Counted from the first letter of the stretch, positions 1 to 6,999 are shown. The stretch is 24,722 bases of DNA from UBA668 sp046086305 (GCA_046086305.1 JBJSXI010000112.1:1-24722), one strand, 5' to 3'. The notes: generated by a model not told the origin, from the letters alone. Numbers and translations are program-made.

Positions 1-448
1 CTGGCTCGGCTACGGCGAGCGCCACCGGCTCGGCCTGCGGTTCAACGAGATGGTGCGTCGCGGCGAGTTGTCGGCACCCGTGGTGATCGGACGCGACCAC
101 CTCGACTCGGGATCGGTGGCGTCGCCGTATCGCGAGACCGAGGCGATGCTCGACGGTTCCGATGCCATCGCCGACTGGCCGCTGCTGAATGCGCTCGTCA
201 ACACCTCGAGTGGTGCGTCGTGGGTGAGCATCCACCACGGTGGTGGTGTCGGCATCGGCCGGAGCATCCACGCCGGCATGGTGTGCCTCGCCGACGGCAC
301 CGACCTCGCCGCCGAGAAGCTGTCACGCGTCCTCATCAGCGATCCAGGGATGGGAGTCATCCGCCATGCGGATGCTGGCTACGACCGGGCCGTCGAGGTG
401 GCCGACGAGCGGGGTGTTCGCGTTCCGATGCGCGAGGTGCCGCGATGA
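1..448 (+). CDS. hutU: Urocanate hydratase (urocanase), C-terminal part, 5' end outside window
   Basis: Urocanase converts urocanate to 4-imidazolone-5-propionate, the second step of histidine degradation, using tightly bound NAD+. About 148 C-terminal residues are visible, read from base 2. They include WLGYGER, VVIGRDHLDSGSVASP, the SDAIADWPLLNALVN block and the glycine-rich IHHGGGVGIG segment, all typical of the family. The family signature ends in R-I-C-W, and the visible protein starts at that W, so base 1 should be the last base of the catalytic cysteine codon (inference). The stop overlaps the next start by four bases (ATGA at 445-448). The family is normally about 550 residues, so most of the gene lies upstream. 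Identification is secure. Confidence 0.96.
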   Translation, partial: WLGYGERHRLGLRFNEMVRRGELSAPVVIGRDHLDSGSVASPYRETEAMLDGSDAIADWPLLNALVNTSSGASWVSIHHGGGVGIGRSIHAGMVCLADGTDLAAEKLSRVLISDPGMGVIRHADAGYDRAVEVADERGVRVPMREVPR

Positions 449-1236
449 GTACCGGCTGGACCGTCGAGGGCGATTTCTGGCGCGATGGGGTCGTCTGTGT
501 GCGCGGCGCATTCGATGCCGACGAGGTCGCGCTCGCCGCCGAGGCCATCGAGGCCAATCTCGCGGCCCTGTCGCCCAACGCCAAGCGCGCAAGTGCGGAC
601 GACGACGGCGCGTTCATCGAGGACTTCTGCTCGTGGCAGCGGCTGGCGGCGATGGAGCGCTTCATCCGCACCTCTTCGGCGGCGCGGATCGCCGGCGAGT
701 TGATGGGGGCGACGTCGGTGCGTCTCTATCACGACCATGTCCTCGTGAAGGAGCCTGGTACACGCCAGCGCACGCCCTGGCACCAGGACCTGCCGTACTA
801 CAACGTCGACGGTCGACAGAACATCAGCATGTGGTGTCCGGTCGACCCGGTGGGTCGTGAGTCCACACTCGAGTTCGTCGCCGGCTCGCACCTCGGGCCG
901 TGGTTCATGCCGCGCTCGTTCCTCGACGGTCAGGCGAAGTGGTTCCCCGACGGTGCGCTCGCCGAGCTGCCCACCATCGACGAGCACAGTGACACGATCC
1001 GCGGGTGGGCGCTCGAACCCGGCGACGCCGTGTTCTTCCACATGCTCACCCTGCATGCGGCGCCCGGCACCGACCGTCGCCGCCGGGTGCTGTCGGTGCG
1101 GTTCCTCGGTGACGACATGGTGCACGCGGTGCGACCCTGGACCACGTCGCCAGCATTTCCGGGTCTCGCCGACGAGCTCGCCGACGGAGCGCCGCTCGAC
1201 CACCCGCTGTTCCCCGTACTGTGGCGGGCCGCATGA
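445..1236 (+). CDS. Phytanoyl-CoA dioxygenase (PhyH)-family Fe(II)/2-oxoglutarate oxygenase
   Basis: This is a 263-residue protein of the PhyH family, non-haem iron enzymes that hydroxylate small molecules with 2-oxoglutarate and oxygen. The iron facial triad is visible as H113-Q-D115 (in TPWHQDLPYY) and the distal H204 (in LTLHAAPG). Arginines at 211-216 are placed to bind 2-oxoglutarate. The VDPVGRESTLEFVAGSHLG stretch is a typical PhyH core. The ATG at 445 overlaps the hutU stop by four bases, and its own stop overlaps the deformylase start, so it sits inside the hut operon. The substrate is unknown. Its position suggests something linked to histidine or urocanate breakdown, but no known Hut step needs an oxygenase. 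A role unrelated to Hut is equally possible. Confidence 0.88.
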   Translation: MSTGWTVEGDFWRDGVVCVRGAFDADEVALAAEAIEANLAALSPNAKRASADDDGAFIEDFCSWQRLAAMERFIRTSSAARIAGELMGATSVRLYHDHVLVKEPGTRQRTPWHQDLPYYNVDGRQNISMWCPVDPVGRESTLEFVAGSHLGPWFMPRSFLDGQAKWFPDGALAELPTIDEHSDTIRGWALEPGDAVFFHMLTLHAAPGTDRRRRVLSVRFLGDDMVHAVRPWTTSPAFPGLADELADGAPLDHPLFPVLWRAA

Positions 1237-1808
1237 CCGTACGCGACATCCTCCACGTCGGGAACCCGCTCCTGCGCGTGCCGTGCCGTGAGGTGTCGGC
1301 CGTCGAACTTGCGTCGTCGGCGATGCAGACACTCATCGACGATCTGATCGACACGATGCACGCAGCGAACGGTGCAGGAATCGCCGCGCCTCAGATCGGC
1401 GAGTCGGTGCGCATCGCGACGATCGAGGTGCGGAACAACCCTCGTTATCCGTACAAGCCGCCGATTCCGCTGACGGTCGTGGTGAACCCGGTGATCACCT
1501 TCCTCGACGACGAGCTCGTCGAGATCAACGAGGGCTGTCTCTCGGTGCCCAACATGCGCGGCAATGTGATGCGCCACGTGAACATCAGGGTCACGTACGT
1601 CGACCGCGACGGGGTCGCCCACGACGGGATCAAGCGCGGTCTCACGGCCGGCACCTTCCAGCACGAGCTTGATCACCTCGACGGGCTCTTGTTCCTCGAT
1701 CGGGTGCACGACACGCGCTCGCTCACCACCTGGGAGCAGTTCGAGCGTTTCCACCGCGACGACTTCGTCGCCCGTATCTCGGCGTTCGTGGCCCGGGTCG
1801 GCTCGTAG
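1233..1808 (+). CDS. def: Peptide deformylase-family protein inside the hut operon
   Basis: This 191-residue metal-dependent deformylase has all three family motifs: GAGIAAPQ (47-54), EGCLS (100-104, metal ligand C102) and QHELDH (143-148, ligands H144 and H148, catalytic E145). R109 matches the conserved arginine after motif 2. Family members remove the formyl group from nascent formyl-Met proteins. The preferred start is ATG at 1233, which overlaps the preceding stop by four bases; a GTG at 1221 would add four residues. The gene lies between hutU and hutF with overlaps on both sides. The Hut route via HutF makes N-formylglutamate and needs a deformylase, and no HutG is seen here. It may therefore act on N-formylglutamate (inference). 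It could also be an ordinary or second peptide deformylase. Confidence 0.93.
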   Translation: MTVRDILHVGNPLLRVPCREVSAVELASSAMQTLIDDLIDTMHAANGAGIAAPQIGESVRIATIEVRNNPRYPYKPPIPLTVVVNPVITFLDDELVEINEGCLSVPNMRGNVMRHVNIRVTYVDRDGVAHDGIKRGLTAGTFQHELDHLDGLLFLDRVHDTRSLTTWEQFERFHRDDFVARISAFVARVGS

Positions 1809-3154
1809 TGCAATCGTTCTGGTGCGAGCGCGCCTGGCTCGGTGGCGACACCGCAGCGACCGGTGTGCTCGTCGGTGTGGACGGTGACCGCATTGCCTCG
1901 GTCTCCACGGCCGACGCGGCCCCGACGGGTGCCACCGTGCTGCGCGGTGTAGTCGTGCCCGGTCTCGCGAACGGGCACAGTCATGCCTTCCACCGGGTGC
2001 TGCGTGGCCGAACTCACCGCGGCGCCGACTCGTTCTGGTCGTGGCGCGATCAGATGTATCGCGCTGCCGCCGTGCTGCAACCCGACTCGTACCATCGTCT
2101 CGCCCGAGCGGTGTTCGCCGAGATGGTCAGTTCGGGAGTGTCGTGCGTCGGCGAGTTCCACTACCTGCACCACGACACCGGTGGTGCGCGCTACGCCGAC
2201 CCGAACGCGATGTCCGACGCACTCGTGTCCGCAGCGACCGAGGCGGGCCTGCGGATCACCCTGCTCGACACCTGCTACCTGTCGGGTGGCCTCACATCCG
2301 ATGGTCATCGCGTCCCCCTCGAGGGTGTGCAACTGCGCTTCGGCGACGGTGATGTCGACGCTTGGCGCACGCGTGCCGATGCCGCTCGACGTCTGACGGG
2401 CCCCGCGGTCGCCCTCGGGGCCGCGGTGCACTCGGTGCGCGCCGTTGACCCGGAGGCGATCGCGGCGGTGGTGACGTATGCGGCCGATGCCGGCATGGTC
2501 GTCCATGCCCATGTCGCCGAGCAGCCCGCCGAGGTCGAGCAGTGCCGAGCCGCCCACGGCGCAACACCGGTCGAGGTCTTCGCCCGGGCGGGCGCGCTCG
2601 GCCCGGCGTTCACCGCGGTCCACGCCACCCATCTCACCGACGTCGATATTGCGTTCCTCGGCGACACGCACACCAACTGCTGCATCTGCGCGACGACCGA
2701 GCGCGATCTTGCCGATGGGATCGGCCCGACGACCCGGCTGCGCGACGCGGGTGCGTCGCTGTGTGTCGGCACCGACTCGCACGCCGTGATCGACCTGTTC
2801 GAGGAGACGAGGGCGGTCGAACTCGACGAGCGTCTCGCCACCCGCCGACGGGGGAGCCATACGGTGACCGACCTGCTCGAGATGGCGACGTGGCGTGGCC
2901 ACGCCGCGCTCGGGTGGTCGTCCGCAGGGCGTCTCGAGGTGGGCGCGATGGCCGACCTCGTCGCCGTGCGCCTCGACTCGGCGCGCACCGCCGGGGGAGA
3001 TGCCGACCCGCTCGGTGCGGTGGTGTTCGCGGCGTCGACGGGTGACGTGACCGATGTGGTGATCGGTGGGCGGCACGTGGTGAGCGATGGTCATCATCGT
3101 CTCGTCGACGTCGAGCGCGAGCTCGTGGCCGCGATCGCCGAGGTGGACCGATGA
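1808..3154 (+). CDS. hutF: Formimidoylglutamate deiminase
   Basis: HutF hydrolyses N-formimino-L-glutamate to N-formyl-L-glutamate and ammonia. The protein is 448 residues, usual for the family, and is an amidohydrolase-superfamily TIM barrel. Visible metal and active-site residues are H57-x-H59 (NGHSHAFHR), H235 with E238 (VHAHVAEQ), H272/H275 and D323 (GTDSHA). The segments SFWSWRDQMY and VGEFHYLHH are characteristic of HutF rather than of guanine or cytosine deaminases. The start is GTG, sharing one base with the TAG stop of the deformylase gene. The end overlaps hutI by four bases. Its presence means the pathway runs through N-formylglutamate, so a formyl-removing enzyme is required to reach glutamate and formate. 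Confidence 0.93.
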   Translation: MQSFWCERAWLGGDTAATGVLVGVDGDRIASVSTADAAPTGATVLRGVVVPGLANGHSHAFHRVLRGRTHRGADSFWSWRDQMYRAAAVLQPDSYHRLARAVFAEMVSSGVSCVGEFHYLHHDTGGARYADPNAMSDALVSAATEAGLRITLLDTCYLSGGLTSDGHRVPLEGVQLRFGDGDVDAWRTRADAARRLTGPAVALGAAVHSVRAVDPEAIAAVVTYAADAGMVVHAHVAEQPAEVEQCRAAHGATPVEVFARAGALGPAFTAVHATHLTDVDIAFLGDTHTNCCICATTERDLADGIGPTTRLRDAGASLCVGTDSHAVIDLFEETRAVELDERLATRRRGSHTVTDLLEMATWRGHAALGWSSAGRLEVGAMADLVAVRLDSARTAGGDADPLGAVVFAASTGDVTDVVIGGRHVVSDGHHRLVDVERELVAAIAEVDR

Positions 3155-4317
3155 GTTCGCCGACCACGGTGATCGACGGGATCGGGTTGCTCGTGACGAA
3201 CGATCCGTCGCTCGGCGAAGGTCCGCTCGGTGTACTCCACGATGCCTCGGTCGTGATCGAGGGTGATCAGGTGGTGTGGGTGGGCCGAGCCGGGCAGGTG
3301 GCCGACGAGCGCATCGACGTCGCCGGACGATGCGTCATCCCCGGGTTCGTCGACAGCCACACGCACCTGGTGTTCGCCGGGGATCGCAGCGCCGAGTTCG
3401 CGGCCCGGATGGCGGGCCGTCCATACGAGGCCGGCGGCATCGCGACCACCGTTGCGGCCACCCGCGCGGCCGACGACGACGAACTGCGTCGTCTCGCGGC
3501 GGCGCGTCGTGTCGAATCATTGCGTGCCGGTGTGACGACGGTGGAGATCAAGTCGGGCTACGCGCTCGACCCGGCGGGCGAGGCGCGCACCCTGCGGCTC
3601 GGTCGTGAACTGACCCCCGAGACCACCTTCCTCGGCGCGCATGTCGTGCCGCCCGAGTTCGCCGGTCGGGCCGACGACTACGTCGAGCTGGTGTGCGGGG
3701 CGATGCTCGATGCGGCGCGTCCGTTCGCCAAGTGGGCCGACGCGTTCTGCGAGGTCGGTGCCTTCGACGTCGATCAGTGCCGAGCCGTCCTGCGCGCCAG
3801 TCGCGCCGCGGGTCTCGGACTTCGCCTCCACGCCAACCAGCTCGGTCATGGCCCCGGAGTGCGGTTGGCGGTCGAGGAGGGGTGCGCGTCGGCCGATCAC
3901 TGCACCTACCTCGACGACGACGATCTCGCCGCGCTCGCCGCCAGCACGACCGTAGCCACATTCCTCCCGGCGACCGACTTCAGTACGCGCCAGCCATACC
4001 CCGATGCGCGCCGGGCCATCGATGCCGGCGTGCGCGTTGCGTTGGCGACGAACTGCAACCCGGGCAGCAGCTACACGACGTCGATGTCGTTCTGCATCGC
4101 GCTCGCCGTACGCGACATGCGGATGACACCCGATGAGGCGATAGCCGCAGCAACGATCGGGGGAGCGGCGGCGCTGGAACGTTCCGATGTCGGGCGCCTC
4201 GTACCCGGTGCACGTGCCGATCTCGTCGTGCTCGACGCACCGTCCTACACCCATCTCGTCTACCGCCCCGGGGTCCCGCTCGTGCACCGCGTGATCCACG
4301 GCGGGCGATCCACGTGA
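3151..4317 (+). CDS. hutI: Imidazolonepropionase
   Basis: HutI opens the ring of 4-imidazolone-5-propionate to give N-formimino-L-glutamate, the substrate of HutF. The protein has 388 residues. Visible features are the metal pair H70-x-H72 (VDSHTHLVFAGDR), the KSGYAL substrate segment (134-139), H227 (LRLHANQ), H250 (ADHCTYL) and the NPGSS loop (303-307). The residue before the loop that is usually the metal-binding or catalytic Asp (TDxNPG in well-studied enzymes) is Asn301 here (codon AAC at 4051), which is unusual. The C-terminal DLVVLDAPSYTHLVYRPGV stretch is typical of the family. The start overlaps the hutF stop (ATGA), and the stop overlaps the exporter start (GTGA). Everything else indicates an intact enzyme. 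Confidence 0.95.
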   Translation: MSSPTTVIDGIGLLVTNDPSLGEGPLGVLHDASVVIEGDQVVWVGRAGQVADERIDVAGRCVIPGFVDSHTHLVFAGDRSAEFAARMAGRPYEAGGIATTVAATRAADDDELRRLAAARRVESLRAGVTTVEIKSGYALDPAGEARTLRLGRELTPETTFLGAHVVPPEFAGRADDYVELVCGAMLDAARPFAKWADAFCEVGAFDVDQCRAVLRASRAAGLGLRLHANQLGHGPGVRLAVEEGCASADHCTYLDDDDLAALAASTTVATFLPATDFSTRQPYPDARRAIDAGVRVALATNCNPGSSYTTSMSFCIALAVRDMRMTPDEAIAAATIGGAAALERSDVGRLVPGARADLVVLDAPSYTHLVYRPGVPLVHRVIHGGRST

Positions 4318-5312
4318 CGGTGTCCTCCACCGTGGTGAAGTACGCACCGGGACTCGCCCTCGCTGCGGCTGCCGCCCTGATCGGGCTCGTTGCCCACGAC
4401 CAGGTCGACGCACTCTCGCCGCACGTCGTCGCCGTCGTGCTCGGTGTGGCGGCGGCGAACGCGGGTCTGCTCGGTACCCGACTGCGCACCGGCACGACGC
4501 TTGCTGCGACGCGTGTGCTTCGCATCGGCGTCGCACTGCTGGGTCTGCGGCTGTCGCTCGGTGAACTCGGTGCCCTCGGTCCGGCGACACTCGCGGCGGT
4601 GGCTGCGGTGGTCGTGTCGACGTTCTTCGGTGCACAGTGGCTGGCCTCTCGCCTCGGACTCAGTCGGGGTCTCGGTCTGTTGGTCGGCACGGGATTCGGC
4701 ATCTGCGGTGCGTCGGCCATCGCCGCGGCAGAGCCGCTGTCGGATGCGACCGAGGAGGAGGTCGCCTACTCGCTCGCCATGGTGACGCTCTGCGGCACGC
4801 TGTCGATCGCGGTCCTCCCGATGCTCGGCTCACTGTTCGGGCTCGGCGATGCCGACTTCGGTTCGTGGGTCGGTGCGGCGGTGCACGATGTCGGACAGGT
4901 CGTCGCGACCGCCTCCACCCGCGGTGACGAGGCGCTGAAGACGGCCGTGGTCGTGAAGTTGACCCGCGTCGCGATGCTCGCACCGCTCCTCACCATGCTC
5001 GCGATTGCCGCACGGCGGCGCGGACGTGAGGTAGCGGATGCGCCGACACCGCCGCTCGTGCCGCTGTTCGTCGCGGCGTTCCTCGTCGCCGTCGGTGTGC
5101 GGACGGCGGGCGTCCTCGACGACGACCTGGTCGCCACGGCCAAGACCCTCGATACGTTCCTCCTCGCAATGGGTCTGTTCGGACTCGGTGCGAATGTGCG
5201 ACTGCGGGCGCTGCGGGCGGTCGGTGGCCGACCGCTGCTGCTCGGCCTCGCGAGTTGGGTGCTCGTCGCGGGTGTCTCGGTGGCCGCCGTCGCCCTCGTA
5301 CCCGCCGGGTAG
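4314..5312 (+). CDS. YeiH/UPF0324-family membrane protein, putative sulfate exporter
   Basis: This 332-residue, very hydrophobic protein has about nine or ten predicted membrane segments spread over its length. Family signatures are visible: GTGFGICGASAIAA (125-138), AAVHDVGQVVAT (188-199) and VVKLTRVAMLAP (213-224). The family is annotated as a putative sulfate or sulfonate exporter; its substrate is poorly established. The start is GTG at 4314, overlapping the hutI stop by four bases, so it is probably co-translated with the hut genes. A TetR gene follows 12 bases downstream and a CsoR/CstR-type regulator after that. The neighbouring cysteine-sensing regulator would fit a sulfur role, while the hut coupling would fit export of a catabolic product. 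Neither is shown by the sequence. Confidence 0.9.
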   Translation: MTVSSTVVKYAPGLALAAAAALIGLVAHDQVDALSPHVVAVVLGVAAANAGLLGTRLRTGTTLAATRVLRIGVALLGLRLSLGELGALGPATLAAVAAVVVSTFFGAQWLASRLGLSRGLGLLVGTGFGICGASAIAAAEPLSDATEEEVAYSLAMVTLCGTLSIAVLPMLGSLFGLGDADFGSWVGAAVHDVGQVVATASTRGDEALKTAVVVKLTRVAMLAPLLTMLAIAARRRGREVADAPTPPLVPLFVAAFLVAVGVRTAGVLDDDLVATAKTLDTFLLAMGLFGLGANVRLRALRAVGGRPLLLGLASWVLVAGVSVAAVALVPAG

Positions 5313-5315
5313 GGT
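5310..5315 (+). promoter_or_regulatory. Possible -10 element for the TetR gene
   Basis: TAGGGT lies nine bases before the ATG at 5325 and overlaps the exporter stop codon. The spacing would put transcription start very close to the ATG, as at other unit starts in this window. No clear -35 is visible, and the match is weak. Confidence 0.35.
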
Positions 5316-5324
5316 GCCGGGCCG

Positions 5325-5924
5325 ATGGCCCGCACCCCCGATCTCGAGCGTCGTCAAGAGCTCCTCGACCGGATCGTCGAGTACCTGTCGGTGCACGGCC
5401 TCGCCCATGCGACGCTGCGTCCGATGGCGCGTGAGCTCGATGTGAGCATCAACCGGCTCGTCCACCACTTCGGATCGAAGGAGGAGCTGCTGTCGGCGGC
5501 GATGGAGCGTGCGATCGAGCAACAGATCGAGGTGCTCGAGGCGTGGCTCGCGCGCAATCCGCGACTGACCCAGATCGAGGTGTTCCGCAAGTGGTGGCGG
5601 TGGATGAACGAATCGCCGACCAACCTGGCCCTCGTCCGGCTGAACTACGAGGCTGCGGCGCTCGACCCATCGGTCACCGGTCTCACCGGTCAGGTGCGCG
5701 CCGACCAGATCGGCGTGTGGCGCCAGGCGGTCGAGCAGCGCTTCGTCGCCGAGGGACTGAACCCCGAACAGGCCGCCCTCGAAGCCTCGCTCGCCAAGGC
5801 CACCTTCACGGGTCTGGCGATGGACCTGTTCGCCACGGGCGACCGGGTCCGCCTGAATCGCTCGTTCCAGGAGTTCGTCGCCAGGCTGCGGGTGCGCCTC
5901 GACGAGTGCCTCGCGGCACGCTGA
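5325..5924 (+). CDS. TetR/AcrR-family transcriptional regulator
   Basis: This is a 199-residue regulator. The N-terminal helix-turn-helix covers roughly residues 12-55, with the pattern HATLRPMARELDVSINRLVHHFGSKEEL typical of TetR recognition helices (an R-L-V-H-H-F in place of the common Y-x-Y-F). The rest is the variable helical ligand and dimer domain with an E-Q-Q-I-E-V-L-E linker. The gene starts 12 bases after the exporter gene, with no good ribosome-binding site but a TAGGGT just upstream. TetR proteins usually repress themselves or a neighbour, so the YeiH-family exporter is the natural candidate target (inference). The ligand cannot be read from the sequence. Confidence 0.9.
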   Translation: MARTPDLERRQELLDRIVEYLSVHGLAHATLRPMARELDVSINRLVHHFGSKEELLSAAMERAIEQQIEVLEAWLARNPRLTQIEVFRKWWRWMNESPTNLALVRLNYEAAALDPSVTGLTGQVRADQIGVWRQAVEQRFVAEGLNPEQAALEASLAKATFTGLAMDLFATGDRVRLNRSFQEFVARLRVRLDECLAAR

Positions 5925-5926
5925 CG

Positions 5927-5942
5927 ACACCCCCGGGGGTAT
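5927..5942 (+). promoter_or_regulatory. Palindromic CsoR/CstR-type operator candidate
   Basis: The centre, ACCCCCGGGGGT at 5929-5940, is a perfect 12-base palindrome, with a further matching A/T pair one position out. Known CsoR-family operators are G/C tracts of this kind flanked by TA. It directly abuts the TATAGT hexamer of the csoR-like gene, so binding would block RNA polymerase, which suggests autoregulation (inference). Confidence 0.62.
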
Positions 5943-5945
5943 AGT
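5940..5945 (+). promoter_or_regulatory. -10 element of the csoR-like gene, probably leaderless
   Basis: TATAGT ends six bases before the GTG start at 5952. Transcription starting at the normal distance would begin at or within a base of the start codon. No Shine-Dalgarno sequence is present. Confidence 0.55.
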
Positions 5946-5951
5946 GGCAGC

Positions 5952-6221
5952 GTGGAACTGCCCGAGGAGACCTCTGCCGATCTCGTCCGCCGTCTGGCGC
6001 GAATCGAGGGGCAGGTACGTGGGGTGCAGGCGATGATCCGTGACGGCCGCGAGTGCCGCGAGATCATCGCCCAATTGTCGGCGGCCGGGAAGGCCCTCGA
6101 CCAGGTCGGGTTCAAACTGCTCGCTGCGGGGATGGCCACGTGTATGAGTGATCCCCAGCGCGCTGCGGCAGCCGGCTTCGATCCCGACGAGGTCGAGCGG
6201 CTGTTCCTCAAGTTGGCGTAG
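5952..6221 (+). CDS. CsoR/RcnR/CstR-family (DUF156) repressor with a Cys-Gly-Cys sensor site
   Basis: This small all-helical repressor of 89 residues has the family opening RLARIEGQVRGVQAMI and the helix ECREIIAQLSAAGKALD. The two sensor cysteines are C35 and C64, 29 apart as in Mycobacterium CsoR (C36, C65). The position of the copper-ligand histidine (H61 in that protein, four before the second Cys) is Gly60 here. Copper CsoRs need that His, whereas CstR persulfide sensors keep only the two cysteines. A thiol or persulfide sensor is thus more likely than a copper sensor (inference). The start is GTG with TATAGT just before it. The 3' end overlaps the opposite-strand methyltransferase by 14 bases. 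No obvious target gene follows it. Confidence 0.92.
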   Translation: MELPEETSADLVRRLARIEGQVRGVQAMIRDGRECREIIAQLSAAGKALDQVGFKLLAAGMATCMSDPQRAAAAGFDPDEVERLFLKLA

Positions 6222-6987
6222 GTCGAGTCTCCGCCTCGGGGAACCCGCTGAACGCGCGAAGTCTCCGCGCATCGGCGGTGCGCTCGCCGTGCGCGTCGCG
6301 CAGCACGAGGGTGTGATCGACCAACTCGATCTCGGCGGTGTGACGCATCGCCCACACGGTGAACAGTGGGGGGCGGCCCGCTCTCGGGATCACGACCCAG
6401 CGAGCGACGAGATGCAGATCGAGTTCCTGCGCCGCCGTGAGCGCGCGCCCCTCGGCATCGGCGTCACCGCAGACGACGAGACACCCGTCGTCTGCCAGCA
6501 GCGGTGCACCTGTGGCGATGTAGTCCTCGACGCCGCCGCATGTCTCGATACGTGCCCGTGTGCGCTGCTCGTCGACCGCGCGCGACGCGGTGCCCGGTGG
6601 GAAGTACGGAGGAGTGCCCGTGATGAGGTCGAACGGCGCGCGTAGCGCAGAGGTGATGGAGCGGTCGCGGAAGTCACCGTGGTGGATCGACACCCGCTCA
6701 CCGATGTCGGCGACCTGCGCATTGTGCGCGAGGTTGCGGTCGAGCAGCGAGTACGACACCTCCTGCACCTCGACCCCGTCGAGGAGTGCATCGGGAACCG
6801 ACCACGCGAGGTGCAGGAGCACCGAACCGAGTCCGCACCCGAGGTCGAGCACACGACGGGGTTCGGGGCACACCTGGAGGGCCGCCCACGCCGTCACCAT
6901 GTCGTCGGACGAGAAGCGGTGACCGTCGCGCCGCTGGAACACCGAGATGTCGGCCGTGAGACGGTCGAGGGTGAGCTCGTCGGACAC
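6208..6987 (-). CDS. Class I SAM-dependent methyltransferase, TrmN6/YfiC-like
   Basis: This is a 259-residue methyltransferase. The SAM-binding motif I is VLDLGCGLGS (46-55). The acidic end of strand 2 is GVEVQ (71-75), and the GDF motif (104-106) follows. The catalytic motif IV reads GTPPYF (124-129), equivalent to N-P-P-Y/F of N6-adenine and glutamine methyltransferases but with Thr first. Overall it resembles TrmN6 (tRNA1-Val A37 N6-methylation), with the RDGHRFSSDDMVTAWAA opening typical of that group. The start is GTG, 12 bases after the leuS stop, so it is probably the second gene of a leuS operon; a tRNA-modification role fits that context. The exact substrate is not certain. Confidence 0.85.
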   Translation of the reverse strand: MSDELTLDRLTADISVFQRRDGHRFSSDDMVTAWAALQVCPEPRRVLDLGCGLGSVLLHLAWSVPDALLDGVEVQEVSYSLLDRNLAHNAQVADIGERVSIHHGDFRDRSITSALRAPFDLITGTPPYFPPGTASRAVDEQRTRARIETCGGVEDYIATGAPLLADDGCLVVCGDADAEGRALTAAQELDLHLVARWVVIPRAGRPPLFTVWAMRHTAEIELVDHTLVLRDAHGERTADARRLRAFSGFPEAETRPTPT

Positions 6988-6999
6988 GTCGGCGGTCGG

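Noticed and set aside
1508..1521. 14-base perfect palindrome CGACGAGCTCGTCG
   Set aside because: It lies inside the deformylase gene and follows from common Asp-Glu-Leu-Val codons; near-copies recur in other genes.
1673..3097. Long open frame of 474 codons on the minus strand
   Set aside because: It lies opposite hutF and the deformylase, shows no family motif, and is rich in His/Arg/Gly as expected for a shadow frame in high-G+C DNA.
4830..6272. Long open frame of 480 codons on the minus strand
   Set aside because: It covers three well-supported plus-strand genes and has low-complexity, motif-free protein sequence.
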